A DNA stretch of 64,000 nucleotides from Microbulbifer sp. A4B17 (GTDB taxonomy: Bacteria > Pseudomonadota > Gammaproteobacteria > Pseudomonadales > Cellvibrionaceae), in assembly GCF_003076275.1 (NCBI RefSeq), contig NZ_CP029064.1, forward strand, positions 2,862,501 to 2,926,500. Reading direction: 5' to 3'. Below are positions 47,308-58,900 of the stretch, in pieces (position 1 is the first letter of the stretch; every line of letters starts with the position of its first letter). The position numbers and the translations under genes are program-made. The notes under the pieces are model-generated. The model was not told the origin of the DNA and made no database searches. It worked only from the letters and a program-made list of their open reading frames with translations.

Positions 47308-47772
47308 ATGCTTTGGAAAACAACTTGACTTTGAGTCAGGGTCAGTTGGTAACCAAGTGATGATCTTCCAGCCATTATCAGTCTCGACCAAACTATAAGT
47401 ACTGCACTTGTAATCCATGACTTCCATTCCAGTACGCAATCGCTTTAGATACACTGAGACAACTGCCATGTTGGGTCCAGTGAACTATGTCTCAAATCTC
47501 TCAATTGAAGACTTGATATAGTCCTTTTCCGACAAAGCTGTACGTATGTTTAGCAGAATCTCCTCTACCTCACTTTTGCTTGTCGGAGAAAATATATGAG
47601 AACCAAATATAAAATTAGGACTTTCAACAAAGTAGCTACCCACTACCCCTTCAATATTGCTCTCAGAAAAATCATCAAGAAAATTTGCTACATGGAGCTC
47701 CGGAGTAGAATTTTCCTGAGCAATCGAACTTGAGAACGCCACCATAAATATAAAAAAGGCGAAACTCTTCAT
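47302..47772 (-). pseudogene. Exported NTF2-like protein gene interrupted by one TAG
   Basis: 157 codons from ATG (signal peptide MKSFAFFIFMVAFSSSIA) to TAA 47302-47304, with one in-frame TAG at 47485-47487. The frame before it (FLDDFSESNIEGVVGSYFVE) and after it (FTGPNMAVVSVYLKRL, DNGWKIITWLP) forms one continuous NTF2/SnoaL-like domain. The truncated 95-residue product would lack the last strands of the sheet. Confidence 0.8.
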
Positions 47773-47788
47773 CTTCCCCCCGTAAGCC

Positions 47789-47840
47789 CTAAAAATTAAC
47801 TCAATAGCAAGGTATATATATCATTCTTTTCCATATATCG
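47789..47840 (-). promoter_or_regulatory. Recurrent 5' element C
   Basis: On the minus strand AATGATATATATACC then TATTGAGTTAATTTTTAGGG, the most diverged of the five elements. Upstream of the NTF2-like pseudogene. Confidence 0.35.
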
Positions 47841-48213
47841 AAAGTTTTCTCAGCAACTCCTGCTCTGGAAAAAGGATTAAAGACCGATAGACGCCTTATA
47901 AATCGGTTAGTTATCAGCCTATAGCAGTCAGCTACTTCCTGAAAGTAGTTTCTAGAAACAATTCAGGTATTCAACGGATCAGATTTCTATCTCAATAGAT
48001 GTACGTATTATTCGTGAAATCAGTCCAGTAGTTTATATGTATACTCATATAGAGGGTTCAGCAATACTAAAATAGTTCCTAAACACTGAGAGCGCAGTGG
48101 TCGCCACTTTCTATTCTGTGCCCCACTCTATTCTTCCAGTAGATATCACTTATTAAGCTTCCCCAATACGGAACATCTACATGCGGGCTATGCATCAATG
48201 GGAAGAAAAAAGG

Positions 48214-48379
48214 TTGATCCAAAATCACCTAACCTGCAAAACCAAATAACTAGCACAATCGTAACACTTGAGTGTGCGGGAAGTGGTTAAGATGAAGATC
48301 AATAATCTAAATTCCTGCCCGTCCACAATAAAGACTCTATCTGCGCATCACAACAAAAGTAAAAGTTGAAAGTCGTTGA
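48214..48379 (+). pseudogene. csrA remnant 14
   Basis: Aligns from TTGATCCAAAATCACCTAAC to GAAAGTCGTTGA, with many substitutions and stops. The leader is clear (CTATTCTGTGCCCCACTC, ATCACTTATTAAGCTTCCCC) from about 48100. The tail runs to about 48475 and ends with GCATCAAACCTTGATTATC, shared with the tails at 40.34 and 45.16 kb. Confidence 0.7.
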
Positions 48380-48475
48380 AAAATAGACTCTTCAAGGATG
48401 TAGACCTCACTCAGGATTCCACTTCTATGAACGCGAACCGTTATCAGGGAACGATGCATCAAACCTTGATTATCA

Positions 48476-48565
48476 TACTAGAGCCGTGGCATGTAGTAAG
48501 CGTAGCTACTCCAAACGAGAACTCTAGCTCGAAACTAACATCACTACCCAGGGCTGCCTTGCTAA
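48476..48565 (-). repeat. Possible attC-like site after NTF2-like gene
   Basis: On the minus strand AATTAGCAAGGCAGCC starts at the gene's stop and GGCTCTAGTAT ends just before the csrA-unit tail; GTAGT and ACTAC pair inside. Both cores diverge from consensus by one or two bases. Confidence 0.35.
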
Positions 48566-48925
48566 TTATTCTTGCGGGATTGGCAGGCCATGTTGTTTTA
48601 GAAAAGAGAGCTTATCCCAATAGCCTCTCTGAAATACAATCTTTCCCTTCTGGATATGAAAGAACCCACAGCCTCGCAAACCTAGTGGATCCTTCCACTC
48701 CAAAATTGCCCAATCTCCATCCTGGAAGAGATGCTCTACAATACATACCATCTCTGCAGCAGAAAACTCTTCTTCGAACCTGGCTCGAATTGCTTCTTTT
48801 CCAACAAGTTTATCGTTGGCCACCTGATGATTAATTGCATCATCGGAATAGAAGCTTACTACCTGATCTACATCAGCTTTATTAAAGGCGTCTACCCATC
48901 CTTGAACAACTTCTTTTGGTCCCAT
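48566..48925 (-). CDS. NTF2/SnoaL-like protein
   Basis: 119 residues covering a complete NTF2-like alpha+beta cone fold: VQGWVDAFNKADVDQVVSFYSDDAINH at the start, then LVGKEAIRARFEEEF, and the C-terminal sheet DWAILEWKD, GCGFFHIQKGKIVFQRGYWD. These small domains act as enzymes, carriers or immunity proteins; no specific substrate is indicated. A recurrent 5' element precedes it and an attC-like segment follows. Confidence 0.85.
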   Translation of the reverse strand: MGPKEVVQGWVDAFNKADVDQVVSFYSDDAINHQVANDKLVGKEAIRARFEEEFSAAEMVCIVEHLFQDGDWAILEWKDPLGLRGCGFFHIQKGKIVFQRGYWDKLSFLKQHGLPIPQE

Positions 48926-48945
48926 AATCCGAATCCTCTCAAGCT

Positions 48946-48998
48946 CTAACTGTTAATTCAAATAAGAGTCTATTTATCACCCTCCCCTGTAATTATAA
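48946..48998 (-). promoter_or_regulatory. Recurrent 5' element D
   Basis: On the minus strand TTATAATTACAGGGGAGGG then TGATAAATAGACTC and TTTGAATTAACAGTTAG. Same order as elements A, B and E. Upstream of the NTF2-like gene. The rest of 48999-49255 has no supported gene. Confidence 0.5.
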
Positions 48999-49255
48999 AA
49001 ATTATTTTCATTATTTATAATTACTCATAAAGCAACTTTACTCCATATAAAAAAATATTGTTACTATTGCCCTCAATAGAAGCACACTTCAAACCACCCA
49101 TGGAGCTTGATATGCCTAGTGATTTTTTTTACGGGGCGTCGTCTTTTGATAATACACATCTATTTTCAGCAAACACTGGCAGTATACTCTTTGAGACTTC
49201 CGATATTTTCTCTTATTCTACCCAAAAGGCAGGTATCAACTCACTGTAGGAAAGA

Positions 49256-49306
49256 TTTTAACGCTCAAAGCAGCGGTGCGGAACGCATTCGCTGCCTTTG
49301 TTTATT
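49256..49306 (-). repeat. attC-like site, best palindrome
   Basis: Compact 51-base site overlapping the stop of the DUF6896-like gene. CAAAGCAGCG and CGCTGCCTTTG pair with one extrahelical base, with an inner TGCG/CGCA stem. The right core on the minus strand is GTTAAAA after GAGC. Very close to a simple attC site. Confidence 0.65.
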
Positions 49307-49721
49307 AGGAGCTGACATAGTGATTGCTACCCATGCCAGTCCCTTTATATATAAAACCATTAAAAACTGCTAATTCAAAGGCTGCTTTTATTTTTCCCTC
49401 TGAATTGAGAGGGGACTTTATGTTGTTTTGATTGACGAAATTATACAAGCGCCAAGCGTCAAATCCATTTATTTCACCATTATGCCCAAAGTCAAAATCG
49501 ATCTTTATGCCATTAACATTAACTTCCATACCAATACCATGCGGTCTGATTTTGTATCCACCACATTGATAATTTTTATCCCGAAGTTCTTGCTTGCACC
49601 TTGTGGTGAAATCCATCGCAGATACTGGGCGGGGACATTCAAAAACGGACTCCAGAATGTTTACTGCTGTTTCCTGGGCCTCGTTAAATCTATCAATAAT
49701 TTCCTTTAATTCTCTATTCAT
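49305..49721 (-). CDS. DUF6896-like protein
   Basis: 138 residues. The core GIKIDFDFGHNGEINGF and DAWRLYNFVN (about 72-97) matches the FDFG...GFDAWRL signature I associate with DUF6896, preceded by YKIRPHGIGMEV and a helical N-terminus. The family is found as single cassette or immunity-type genes next to polymorphic toxins. It is bracketed by attC-like sites on both sides, the best single cassette in the window. Confidence 0.65.
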   Translation of the reverse strand: MNRELKEIIDRFNEAQETAVNILESVFECPRPVSAMDFTTRCKQELRDKNYQCGGYKIRPHGIGMEVNVNGIKIDFDFGHNGEINGFDAWRLYNFVNQNNIKSPLNSEGKIKAAFELAVFNGFIYKGTGMGSNHYVSS

Positions 49722-49732
49722 GATTTATCTCA

Positions 49733-49820
49733 TAATGCCTCAATAACCCGTAACTGTAATGTAGCGAAGCAGCACAAAAGGTGACCATTGCCTGAGGTCC
49801 GTTGCAGGCCCTTGTTAAGT
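49733..49820 (-). repeat. attC-like site between 49.8 kb and DUF6896-like genes
   Basis: On the minus strand ACTTAAC (fits RYYYAAC) follows the upstream gene's stop by eight bases and leads into AAGGGCCTGCAACGGACC. The right end GGGTTATTGAGGCATTATG closes 88 bases later, 12 bases before the next ATG. The right core has ATT for GTT. Confidence 0.6.
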
Positions 49821-49826
49821 ACAGGC

Positions 49827-50111
49827 CTATGAAGTGACATAAATCTGGCCCGAACTTTTATGATGATGATTTATTGATAATATTGAATCTTTCAATTCAC
49901 TCTCATTAATGCTCTTATCGAAAAATAGAGCGTACCTCAATATTTCTGGATCATCTATTTTAAAGTCATACTCAATATCAAAGTGCTCGCATAAAACATC
50001 CTCGATATAGTCCATATGATCCCAGCTACAAAGCTCAATGCACAATCCAAATTCCGGGTCGCGCCTTATCTCAAGTTTCTTAAAGAGTGACATTCTATCT
50101 ACCATGGGCAC
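49827..50111 (-). CDS. Small acidic protein, 94 residues
   Basis: Soluble and acidic (IELCSWDHMDYIEDVLCEHFDIEYD). Size and charge suit an immunity protein, but the family is not recognised. Rightmost gene of the minus-strand cassette series, with a recurrent 5' element directly upstream and an attC-like site downstream. Confidence 0.55.
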   Translation of the reverse strand: MPMVDRMSLFKKLEIRRDPEFGLCIELCSWDHMDYIEDVLCEHFDIEYDFKIDDPEILRYALFFDKSINESELKDSILSINHHHKSSGQIYVTS

Positions 50112-50162
50112 TTAACAGTTAATTAAAAAGCAGCATCTGTATATCATCCTTCTTTGTAATTC
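50111..50162 (-). promoter_or_regulatory. Recurrent 5' element E
   Basis: On the minus strand GGAATTACAAAGAAGGATGA then TATACAGATGCTGC and TTAATTAACTGTTAAGTG. GTTAAGT at the end also fits an attC right core. Bases 50163-50590 beyond it contain no supported gene and no integrase remnant that I can see. Confidence 0.5.
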
Positions 50163-50596
50163 CAGTACCCAGAAAACCCAAATACTTAAAAAGACTCGAA
50201 AAATCAACAAACTACACCGAACCAGTACAATTGTACAAACAGAATTATAAGCAGCTCCCTTATATTTCTGTATTCTCCCCGCTATATACCTCTTTGAGAA
50301 ACCCCAAATAATCAATAAGTTATCAACTTTCTACTGGAAACAGGAGGCGCAGTTCTTGAATTCAGGTATACGAATCAAGACTCCGTTGTCAGAACCGCCT
50401 TTACTCCCAGCCAGCGAGCGTTATAGCTATCAGGCGTCAAAACTATTCTGCAGCTGGTAATAACTAATCCGCTCTATCGCTATTACCCAACTTACATACA
50501 AGGCTTGTATCCTATTCACTTGCTGGCTCTATCACCTATTCATCACCTGCTATCTTGCTTTAAGTAGTAAATCTGAAGCTTGGGGAGGGGGTGGTT

Positions 50597-51853
50597 ATGT
50601 CTACAATGTGTCGTTTAGCCCTTTTGGCAGTAGTTTTTGTAGATCTGATGGGCCAGGGATTGCTGTTTCCGATCATCAATGAACTGGTTATGTCAACAAA
50701 ATTCCAATTCTTACCTGGTGGTACACCACAGGCAACTCGTCACTTGTACTATGGCCTGGTGATAGGTAGCTTCTTTCTGGCTTGGTTTGTTGGGTCCGTA
50801 TATATCGCCAAGCTGTCTGACAGTATTGGACGCAAGACTGCCATGGTGCTGTGTTTGGTGGGGGCTATGGCTGGGTACGCGATCACCATTCTTTCTTTGG
50901 TAAGCAATAGTCTTTGGCTTCTCATTCTCGGGCGAGTGATCAGCGGCTTTACTGCGGGAAACCAGCCTATCGCCCAAGCGGCAATGATTGATGCCAGCCA
51001 AAGTGAGCTGGAAGCATCCAAGAACCTGGGGTTATTAGTAGCAGGAATGAGTGCTGGGGCTGTAGCTGGACCAATTATGGCAGGTGTATTGGCAGACAGG
51101 GAGCTATTGGGGAATTTAGCGAGTATCCAACTACCGTTCTACTTTGCACTCGTACTTGTCGCTATTACTTTGTGCTTGATTCTGGTCTTCTATCACGATA
51201 CCCGCAAAGCCCCTATGCAACTCAGGCTCCGCTTCATGGATCTGTTTACCCAGTTTATACACCTGAAGGATCGCCCTCAGGTAGTTCGGCTTTGTCCTGC
51301 CTACCTCTGCTTTATGCTGGTACATCTCAGCTTTTATATATTTATCACAAACTATCTAAGCAGCAGATTCCAAGCGGGCCTGCTGGTAACCAGTATGGCC
51401 ATGCTGACAATGGGGATTGCAGTGGCAATTTCCAGTCTGTTTATGGTCAAACCTGTTTTGTCCCGTTGGAGTAAACCCCTGGTAGTTAAGATCTCCGCCC
51501 TCGTGATGGGAGCAAGCGCGTTAGCCTTTGTGTTCAGCAACCATATTTGGCTATGTTACCTGAGTGTCTTCTCCGCGTACCTGTGCTTTGGGCTCGCTTA
51601 CCCTGCTCTCTTGAATATATTTGCAAACAGTGTCGATGAGACGGAACAGGGGTGGGTGATGGGGATAGCCACTGCAGGCTTCACATTGGTAGCCAGTTTG
51701 ATTTCACTCGTCGGCGGAGGAGCAATGGAAGTTAATATCCGCCTGCCATTCTATATCACTGCTTCTGCGGCGATATTGGTGCTTATCTTGATTCAGCTGG
51801 GCTGGCGCAACCTGGCGATGACAAATCAACAGTCCCGCTCTTCCCAGACATAA
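50597..51853 (+). CDS. MFS transporter
   Basis: 418 residues from ATG 50597, chosen over GTG 50591 because GGGGAGGGGG lies directly upstream. Twelve membrane helices; the MFS motif after helix 2 is KLSDSIGRKTAMVL, and GRVISGFTAGNQPIAQAAMID lies in helix 4-5. Similar in layout to the tetracycline/bicyclomycin drug-export branch. It is convergent with a non-ribosomal-peptide-like enzyme, so it may export that enzyme's product. Confidence 0.9.
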   Translation: MSTMCRLALLAVVFVDLMGQGLLFPIINELVMSTKFQFLPGGTPQATRHLYYGLVIGSFFLAWFVGSVYIAKLSDSIGRKTAMVLCLVGAMAGYAITILSLVSNSLWLLILGRVISGFTAGNQPIAQAAMIDASQSELEASKNLGLLVAGMSAGAVAGPIMAGVLADRELLGNLASIQLPFYFALVLVAITLCLILVFYHDTRKAPMQLRLRFMDLFTQFIHLKDRPQVVRLCPAYLCFMLVHLSFYIFITNYLSSRFQAGLLVTSMAMLTMGIAVAISSLFMVKPVLSRWSKPLVVKISALVMGASALAFVFSNHIWLCYLSVFSAYLCFGLAYPALLNIFANSVDETEQGWVMGIATAGFTLVASLISLVGGGAMEVNIRLPFYITASAAILVLILIQLGWRNLAMTNQQSRSSQT

Positions 51854-51864
51854 CCACATATACT

Positions 51865-51896
51865 ATGGGTCCAACAGAATCCACTGAGGGACCCAT
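51865..51896. terminator. Bidirectional hairpin between convergent genes
   Basis: 8-bp stem ATGGGTCC / GGACCCAT with a 16-base loop, between the MFS gene and the convergent synthetase gene. Only weak T-richness after it. Confidence 0.5.
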
Positions 51897-51920
51897 GGCT
51901 TTATTACCTTCTCAGATTAA

Positions 51921-54900
51921 CTAGCAAGTGGCCAACTCTTCGCTAAACTCAAACTCGTTAAGCGTCCTGAAGCGCTGATTGAAGTCAATCATACGTGCAA
52001 TACACCAAATAAATGGCTCCACCTGACCATTTAATACACAGGTGCCCGTGCAAATACTGTTGAGCAGTGTTTGCACGTCAAATAAACGCAGGGCGGAAAC
52101 TGAGCGCTTGTTCCTAACAACCATCGCACAAGAGGGAACACCTGATAATGCGTGATCACTCAGTGTTACATTGCCGTCGTAGATTAATACCCTGACCGGC
52201 TCAAACTGTTTGGAGACACTGATAGACAATGACAAGTTAGGGGTAGGACCAGAAATACCGTCCAGGTACTCCTTAATGTAACCTGAAAAAGCAGTAGCCC
52301 ACTCCCCGATTTCAGCAAGCGCCTGTCCCAAGTCCAGAGGTTCATCATTCTTAGCCGGTAAATGGGCATCCACCTCCTGCTCCGCCTCAATCAAAGCTTG
52401 CAGAGTTTTATCGACGTCTTCTTTTGTATGCGCTGCCGAGCAGATAAATCTTAAGCGCCCACGCCCACTCTCCACAATCGGATAGGTTACCGCTGAAGTT
52501 TGGATACCCCGTTGATATAAGGCCTGCACGATAGCAAACAGCTTATCTTTATCGCCAAAATGCGGAGTCACAATTGGGCCATCTCCAGTCCCCAAATCGT
52601 ATCCCGCCTGTTCGAACTTCTGGCGCATATACCGAGTAGTGTCCCACAGCCGATCCCGGAGCCCATCGTCAGATTTAAGACGGCGTAAGGCTGCCAGTGC
52701 AGCAGCAATATCGGCAGGGCTCACTGAGGCTTGGAAAATGTAGGCTCGCGCTGAGGACCTCAGCAGGTCCACATACTCTCTCTTCGCGGCAACAACACCT
52801 CCCAAGCTACCGAGCGCCTTACTGAGGGTTGTCATAATAAAGTCGACCTGGTCGGTGACACCCTGAGCAGCACAGATTCCCGCACCACTTTCGCCATAAA
52901 AACCAAAAGAGTGGGCCTCATCAACCAGCACCAGTGCATTGTATTTTTTGGCTGTACGCACAATTTCCGCTACTGGAGCTGCACCCTCGCCCATACTGTA
53001 AACACCTTCAAGCACAACTAGGATGGTACGGTAAGGAGATGCTTCCGATTCCAATACGGCTTCCAGATCCGCGGCACTATTGTGTTGGAATGTCCTGACC
53101 TTTGCGCCACACAGGCGGGCACCGTCAACAATAGATGCGTGGCAGAGCTGATCTATAACCACTACATCGTCCTTACCAAGCAGTCCGGCAACCACACCAA
53201 CATTGGCCGTGTACCCAGTCGGGAACAAGCAGGCCCCGGGCTTTCCTACCAAGTTTGCAAACTCTGTTTCAAATTGCAGATGTAAGTCTGTTAAACCGGA
53301 GGCTGCCGCAGAAGTGCCCATTCCTGTTCCGAAACGCTGAACAGCAGAGGATGCCTGATCTATCACCTCCTGGTCTCGATTCAGGCCCAGGTATAAGTTG
53401 GTTGTCCAAATAATCGCTTCTTGTGCATCATCGTTATATACGTCAGATACGGTGCCGCGAGTTCCACTACCCGTGCGCAAAACCTTACTGTAGGGATTCC
53501 TGCGTTGGTTATTAACCATGGATATCACGGCTTGTACCAACTTGCTTTTATCAGAAGCAGACCACGATGACGCTTTTGCAGCCTGGAAGGTTGGATGACT
53601 GGATTGTAACTGGGACTGGAGGTGGGCGAGAGAGTCGGTTTCTGAGCCAGCGAATTCCTGCGAGGAGTCACTATCAAAGTTATCACTCATCAAATCGAGA
53701 ATATAGATAGCTAATAATTTTGGTGTTGGATAATCCAGGATCGCTTGCGCTGGCAGGGTTCGCCCAATGCAGTGGCTCAATCGGCTGATGAGCTCCAATG
53801 TTGTCAGTGAATCCAATCCCTGCCTTTCAAATGGCAGTTCAGGCAAAACAATTTCCGGATCAGGGTGATTAATAAGGGAGGCCACTTCACCCTGGATAAT
53901 TGAAATGATTGTCGCCTCACTATTAGCTGCTGAACGAATTAATTTTTTTATTAAGTCACCATTTTGGCAGACGGTAGCATCATTCGCAGCAAAATGATCT
54001 TCCTGCAGAGTAAACTGCTCTTTTTCAAGGAGAGAAAGCTTTTTTCGATCAAGCTTGTCATTTGGCATAAGCGGTAAGGCTTCCAGGCGCCTCACAAACT
54101 GCGGAACCATATAAATTGGCAAGCGCTGATCAAGGAATCCCCTTACCTGCTCCTCAGTGATTGCTTGATCACTGCCAACTATATAAGCAACCAAAATCTT
54201 CTGCCCTGCCCCACCATCAATCACTGCAGTGGCAGCAGAGTCAACACCAGGCATTGATTCAAGTATCGATTCAATTTCTTCAAGCTCAATACGAAATCCC
54301 CTGATCTTTACCTGCTGGTCGATTCGCCCGAGGTATTCGATTTCCCCATTATCTGTCCACCGGCATAGGTCTCCTGTTTTGTACAAACGTTGATCCGGAA
54401 TAGCGGAATTGGGCATAACCTGTATAAATCTTTCACGGGTCAAAAGCTCGTCATTTAAGTATCCTCGAGCCAGCTTACTACCCGCTAAGTACAACTCCCC
54501 TTCTTCACCAGTAGAAACCGGCTGTAGGGAATGATCTAAAATATACGCACGGGAATTAGTTACCGATCTGCCAATGGTGATTTTTTTCGTAGCAGGTGTG
54601 ATCTCTGCATATGTGGAATAGACAGTATCCTCAGTGGGGCCATAAACATTGACTATTCGTGGCTTGACCACTCCAGTATAAATCTGGTCAACCAATGATT
54701 GTTTGAGTACTTCACCACCAAAAATCAGGCATCGGATCCCCTCTGGCAACTTTTCGACAGAGAGAAGAGCTTGAACTGCGGATGGGACAGTAAAGCAAGT
54801 GCGCACCTGATTTAAAGATGGGAGCCCAGGCAGTTCAAGAATATTTTCTGCCAATATTACAGTTCCCCCCAACGACAGGGTCCCCATAATTTCTATTACT

Positions 54901-55568
54901 GAGGGGTCAAAGCAAACCGAGGTTGAGGCCAGTACCCCCTCTAGTTCTTCATCACTCAATAGCTCGCTCATAGACTCGCTGAGTGCAATTAGACTACGAT
55001 GTTCGACAGCGACACCTTTCGGCTTGCCGGTTGAGCCCGATGTATAAATAACATAAGCGAGGTCATTCGCATTTGGTCCAGGTACATTGAGCGATGCATC
55101 CATCGGCTGTTCCGTTAGCTCATCAAGCCAAACCAACTCTTCAACACCGAGACATAGGTCTGCAGAACTATCCCCATCCACTATTGCCGCAACGGCGCAG
55201 GAGTGCTCCAGCATATACCCCACCCTGTCTCGCGGGTAAGTCGGATCGAGTGGTACATACGCACAACCAGCGCGCATCACCCCCAGTAACGCTGCAATCA
55301 GCTCCCAGGATCGGTTCATGCAGACTCCAATCAGGGAGCCAGGCGCTACTCCACGATTCTCCAGTTCCCTGGCAATCCCATTGACCCGCCGCACCAGTCG
55401 AGTGAAATTTATTTCCATATTGCCATCAATAATGGCTACTCGATCGGGGTTGTTAAGTTCTTGCCTTTCGATCAAATCACAAACTGTACCTCCTGTTGAT
55501 ACAGCGCCCGATCCTACCGGCTCCACGTCTTGGGGCTGGGCATTACACTTGTTTATTGAGCTGCACAC
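51921..55568 (-). CDS. Fused adenylation-carrier-oxoamine synthase
   Basis: 1215 residues. An NRPS adenylation domain (about 25-530): [12 protein letters not shown] near 172, [42 protein letters not shown] carrier domain has the phosphopantetheine serine in GLDSLTT near 587. A PLP-dependent alpha-oxoamine synthase domain (about 700-1080) has [12 protein letters not shown] and the Schiff-base lysine in [12 protein letters not shown] near 916. A C-terminal extension of about 130 residues is unassigned. It should activate an acid, hold it as a thioester, and condense it decarboxylatively with an amino acid to give an aminoketone. Product unknown; single-gene pathway with the MFS exporter. Confidence 0.88.
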   Translation of the reverse strand: MCSSINKCNAQPQDVEPVGSGAVSTGGTVCDLIERQELNNPDRVAIIDGNMEINFTRLVRRVNGIARELENRGVAPGSLIGVCMNRSWELIAALLGVMRAGCAYVPLDPTYPRDRVGYMLEHSCAVAAIVDGDSSADLCLGVEELVWLDELTEQPMDASLNVPGPNANDLAYVIYTSGSTGKPKGVAVEHRSLIALSESMSELLSDEELEGVLASTSVCFDPSVIEIMGTLSLGGTVILAENILELPGLPSLNQVRTCFTVPSAVQALLSVEKLPEGIRCLIFGGEVLKQSLVDQIYTGVVKPRIVNVYGPTEDTVYSTYAEITPATKKITIGRSVTNSRAYILDHSLQPVSTGEEGELYLAGSKLARGYLNDELLTRERFIQVMPNSAIPDQRLYKTGDLCRWTDNGEIEYLGRIDQQVKIRGFRIELEEIESILESMPGVDSAATAVIDGGAGQKILVAYIVGSDQAITEEQVRGFLDQRLPIYMVPQFVRRLEALPLMPNDKLDRKKLSLLEKEQFTLQEDHFAANDATVCQNGDLIKKLIRSAANSEATIISIIQGEVASLINHPDPEIVLPELPFERQGLDSLTTLELISRLSHCIGRTLPAQAILDYPTPKLLAIYILDLMSDNFDSDSSQEFAGSETDSLAHLQSQLQSSHPTFQAAKASSWSASDKSKLVQAVISMVNNQRRNPYSKVLRTGSGTRGTVSDVYNDDAQEAIIWTTNLYLGLNRDQEVIDQASSAVQRFGTGMGTSAAASGLTDLHLQFETEFANLVGKPGACLFPTGYTANVGVVAGLLGKDDVVVIDQLCHASIVDGARLCGAKVRTFQHNSAADLEAVLESEASPYRTILVVLEGVYSMGEGAAPVAEIVRTAKKYNALVLVDEAHSFGFYGESGAGICAAQGVTDQVDFIMTTLSKALGSLGGVVAAKREYVDLLRSSARAYIFQASVSPADIAAALAALRRLKSDDGLRDRLWDTTRYMRQKFEQAGYDLGTGDGPIVTPHFGDKDKLFAIVQALYQRGIQTSAVTYPIVESGRGRLRFICSAAHTKEDVDKTLQALIEAEQEVDAHLPAKNDEPLDLGQALAEIGEWATAFSGYIKEYLDGISGPTPNLSLSISVSKQFEPVRVLIYDGNVTLSDHALSGVPSCAMVVRNKRSVSALRLFDVQTLLNSICTGTCVLNGQVEPFIWCIARMIDFNQRFRTLNEFEFSEELATC

Positions 55569-55870
55569 TGAACATTACCTTTTATACTTATTAAAAATGC
55601 GAAAAATACCTTTCAATTTATTTCGGCGTCTTTCAAATTTGGCCAAAATTTTCTACTTTTTGAAGGCGCGCAAAGTCAGTCGACTTATTCCGGAGTATGC
55701 CGTGAAATAATTTCACGACGTTGAACTGGCTCCGTATTTCCGCTATCGAAAACTCAAAGCTAAAAAGAAAACTAAATGGATGTGGTATTCAGGGGGGGCA
55801 TTAGAAGGTAAGAATCTATAAATCGAAACCAATAAGTGCCTGCCGGTCACAAAAGGCGGGATTTGAGAAA
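55569..55870. other. Intergenic region upstream of synthetase gene
   Basis: About 300 bases between the synthetase start and the RND terminator. It must contain the synthetase promoter; I cannot single out -35/-10 boxes. No gene. Confidence 0.45.
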
Positions 55871-55902
55871 AATTACAGCCGGCAAAAATACCGGCTGTAA
55901 TT
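55871..55902 (-). terminator. Strong Rho-independent terminator of RND operon
   Basis: Perfect 12-bp stem (AATTACAGCCGG / CCGGCTGTAATT) with an 8-base loop, followed on the minus strand by TTTTCTC. It lies four bases after the permease stop. Confidence 0.92.
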
Positions 55903-55906
55903 CAAT

Positions 55907-58900
55907 TTACTTCTGGATGGCTACACCTCCGCCTACCAGGCGGACGATGCTGTTTTTTAACCTGTCAAACAGCTGCGGGATATCTCTGCCCAACATTAAA
56001 TAAAGGCAAGGTACCAATAATAGAGAGATCGCCGTCGCTGCAAGTATTCCATAACCCAGGGAAATCGCCATTGGAATCATAAAGCGCGCTTGTACCGAGC
56101 TTTCAAAGATCATCGGCATTAAACCGCAGAAAGTTGTTATGGTGGTCAATACAATCGGACGGAAACGTCGCGCAGCGGCTCCCTTAATAGCGCCTTCCAA
56201 ATCGGCGCCATCATTACGAAGACGATTACTGTACTCAATCATTACCAGGGTATCGTTGATCACAACTCCAGCCAGTGCCACCATCCCCAGCAGACTCACC
56301 ATGCTGAGTCCATAGCCCATGCCCAAATGACCGAGCAAAGCCCCAATCACACCAAAGGGTATAGCCACCATCACAATCAACGGCTGCACATAACTCTTTA
56401 AGGGAATTGCCAGTAGCAAGTACAACACCGCCATGGCCAGGGCAAAGGTCATCCCGAGACTCGCCAACCCCTCGCGCTCCTCCGCTTGGCGCCCTTCATA
56501 TGAAATGCTGAGCCCGGGGAACTCCGCTTTTAGCTGGGGTACCACACTTTCATTTAACTCATTAATCACCAGAGTCGCCTGATCACTGGGCTCCACGTTG
56601 GCGGTAACCGTTGTAACCCTCCGACCTGCTCGGCGATTGATCGTGGCATAGGCACGCCCTTTATCGATTTTTACCAGGTCTGGCAGAGGCATCCAGAGTC
56701 CATTGCTGGCCCGAATCATAATGCTTTGCACATCATTCATATTGGCCCGCTCATCCTCTGGCAAGCGCACCATTACCTTCACCTGATCGCGACCGCGCTG
56801 CTGACGCAGGGCTTCGGCGCCATATAGAGCCGCTCTCAACTGACGGCCAATATCCTCCGCAGACATACCTAGACTCTTGGCCGTTTCAGTTAGCGTTAGA
56901 TCAAGCTGGGTTTTACCGAGGGAAATACCCGGATCGATATCGCTGACATTGGGGAATTTCTCCAGCTCATCCCCAAGTCGTATGGCGGCTTGCTCCAGGG
57001 TATCTGTATCGGTATGACGAAGCTCCACGGTTAACGAGGAACCGGCCCCGGGGCCTCCCCTGTCAGATGCGGTTGTCGCACTGAGGGCACCGGCGATGGG
57101 CCCCACCTCCTGGCGCCAGGCACGGATAAATTCACCGGTGGAGAAGGGTCGCTCGTCTGCGGGTACGAAGTAAGCATCTACCACAATCGCGTCATCCCCC
57201 ATTAAGCCTCGAATACCCAGGAAGACCTTTTCTCGATCGTATTGCTCAAGCACCTTATCGGCAGCAGAAATTATTTGTGAGCGAGCTTTTTCAAGTTGGG
57301 ATTGGGCTGTTCCGGTGGGAAAGGTTACGGAATAACGGCCGGAGTCCCGCTCTACTCTAGGCATCAGGGTAAAGCCCATACGGCCACTAGCCGCATAACC
57401 ACCGACCACTAACAATGCAGCTACCGCTACCGCAATAGTGGTGTAGCGATGCTTGATACACAAATCCAGGAAGGGCCTGAAACGCTGCTGTACAAAGCGG
57501 TCTAAACCGCGCGCAAGCATTTTTTGCCGCGCGGCAAAGCGACGGGCCCGGCGACTTTTATAACCACGACGTGAATGCGCCAAGTGCCCGGGCAATATAA
57601 ACAGGGCTTCCACCCAGGAAATAATAAATACCGAACCCACCACAAATGGAATCACACCGAATATCTTTCCCATAAACCCGGGTAAAGCCATCAATGGTAA
57701 GAAGGCGACAATATTGGTCAGGATCGCAAAAGTAAGCGGTACCGCAACCTGCCGGGCACCAGCAATGGCAGCCTCCAGATTGGTGTAGCCCTTCTGCCGC
57801 CATTCGTGGATATTTTCACCGGCAATAATTGCATCATCCACCACGATCCCCAGGGCGATGATAAAGGCGAACATACTCACCATACTGATGGAGATATCGA
57901 GTCCCGGCAGGAATAGTAAAGCCCCCAGGAAACTGGTGGGGATGCCCAGTGTTACCCAGAAGGCCAACCGTAATTCCAAGAAGGCTCCGAGCACAACAAA
58001 CACCAGTAAGAGCCCGATAAATCCATTTTTTAGCAACAGATTGAGGCGCGCCTTGAAGATTTCCGAATCATCATCTCGCACCGTCAGGGTCACACCCGGA
58101 GGCAAACCCGCTCTCACCTCATCAACCACTTCATGGGCGGCTGAACTGACACTCATTGGTGTCTGGTCACCCACTCTGTAAATCTGGATGCTGATGGCCG
58201 GTTCGCCATTAAACACCATATTGCGCGCTTCTTCCTCGAGCGCGTCGCTGATGTTGGCAATGTCCTTCAAGTAAACCGCACCACCACCAGAGCCCTGGAC
58301 AATAACAATATCGCCAAACTCACGGGCCCAGTCGCGGCGCTCAGTCACCCGAACCAGTATCTCCCCGGCATCGGACTTAACACTGCCGCTGGGAATATCT
58401 ACCGCTGCATTTTCTACTACGCTTGCCACTTCCTGCAGGGTGAGCCCATAGCGACGCAGGTCATCGCGACGAATCTCGATTGCCACTTGCAAATCCCGCA
58501 TACCGCGGGCTTCCAACTGGGTAATACCAGAGTGCGCTTCGAGCTTATCGTAAACCTGCATCGCCAGCGCACGCAGATTATGTTCCGTAAGGTCGCCGTG
58601 CAGTACCAGGTCCAGCACGTCTCGCTTGCGCTCAGCCAGACTTACCTGGGGCTGCTCAATATCCGTTGGGAAAGTCGTAACGGAGTCGATAGCCTGCTGA
58701 ATATTCTGGTAAACCAAAGTGGCATCGGCATCACCTTCCAGCTCCAGGCTCAAAGTGGCACTGCCTTCATTGGCCCTCGCGGTCATCTCTTTGATACCCA
58801 CTAGGCCCTGTACTGCCTGTTCAGCAGCCACCAGTACACCGCGCTCGACCTCCTCCGGGCTTGCACCGGGATAGGAGATAGACACGCTCACGGTATCCAG

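Noticed and set aside
48376..48834. 152-codon plus-strand ORF
   Set aside because: Runs over the csrA tail and antisense to the NTF2-like gene; no ribosome binding site or family features.
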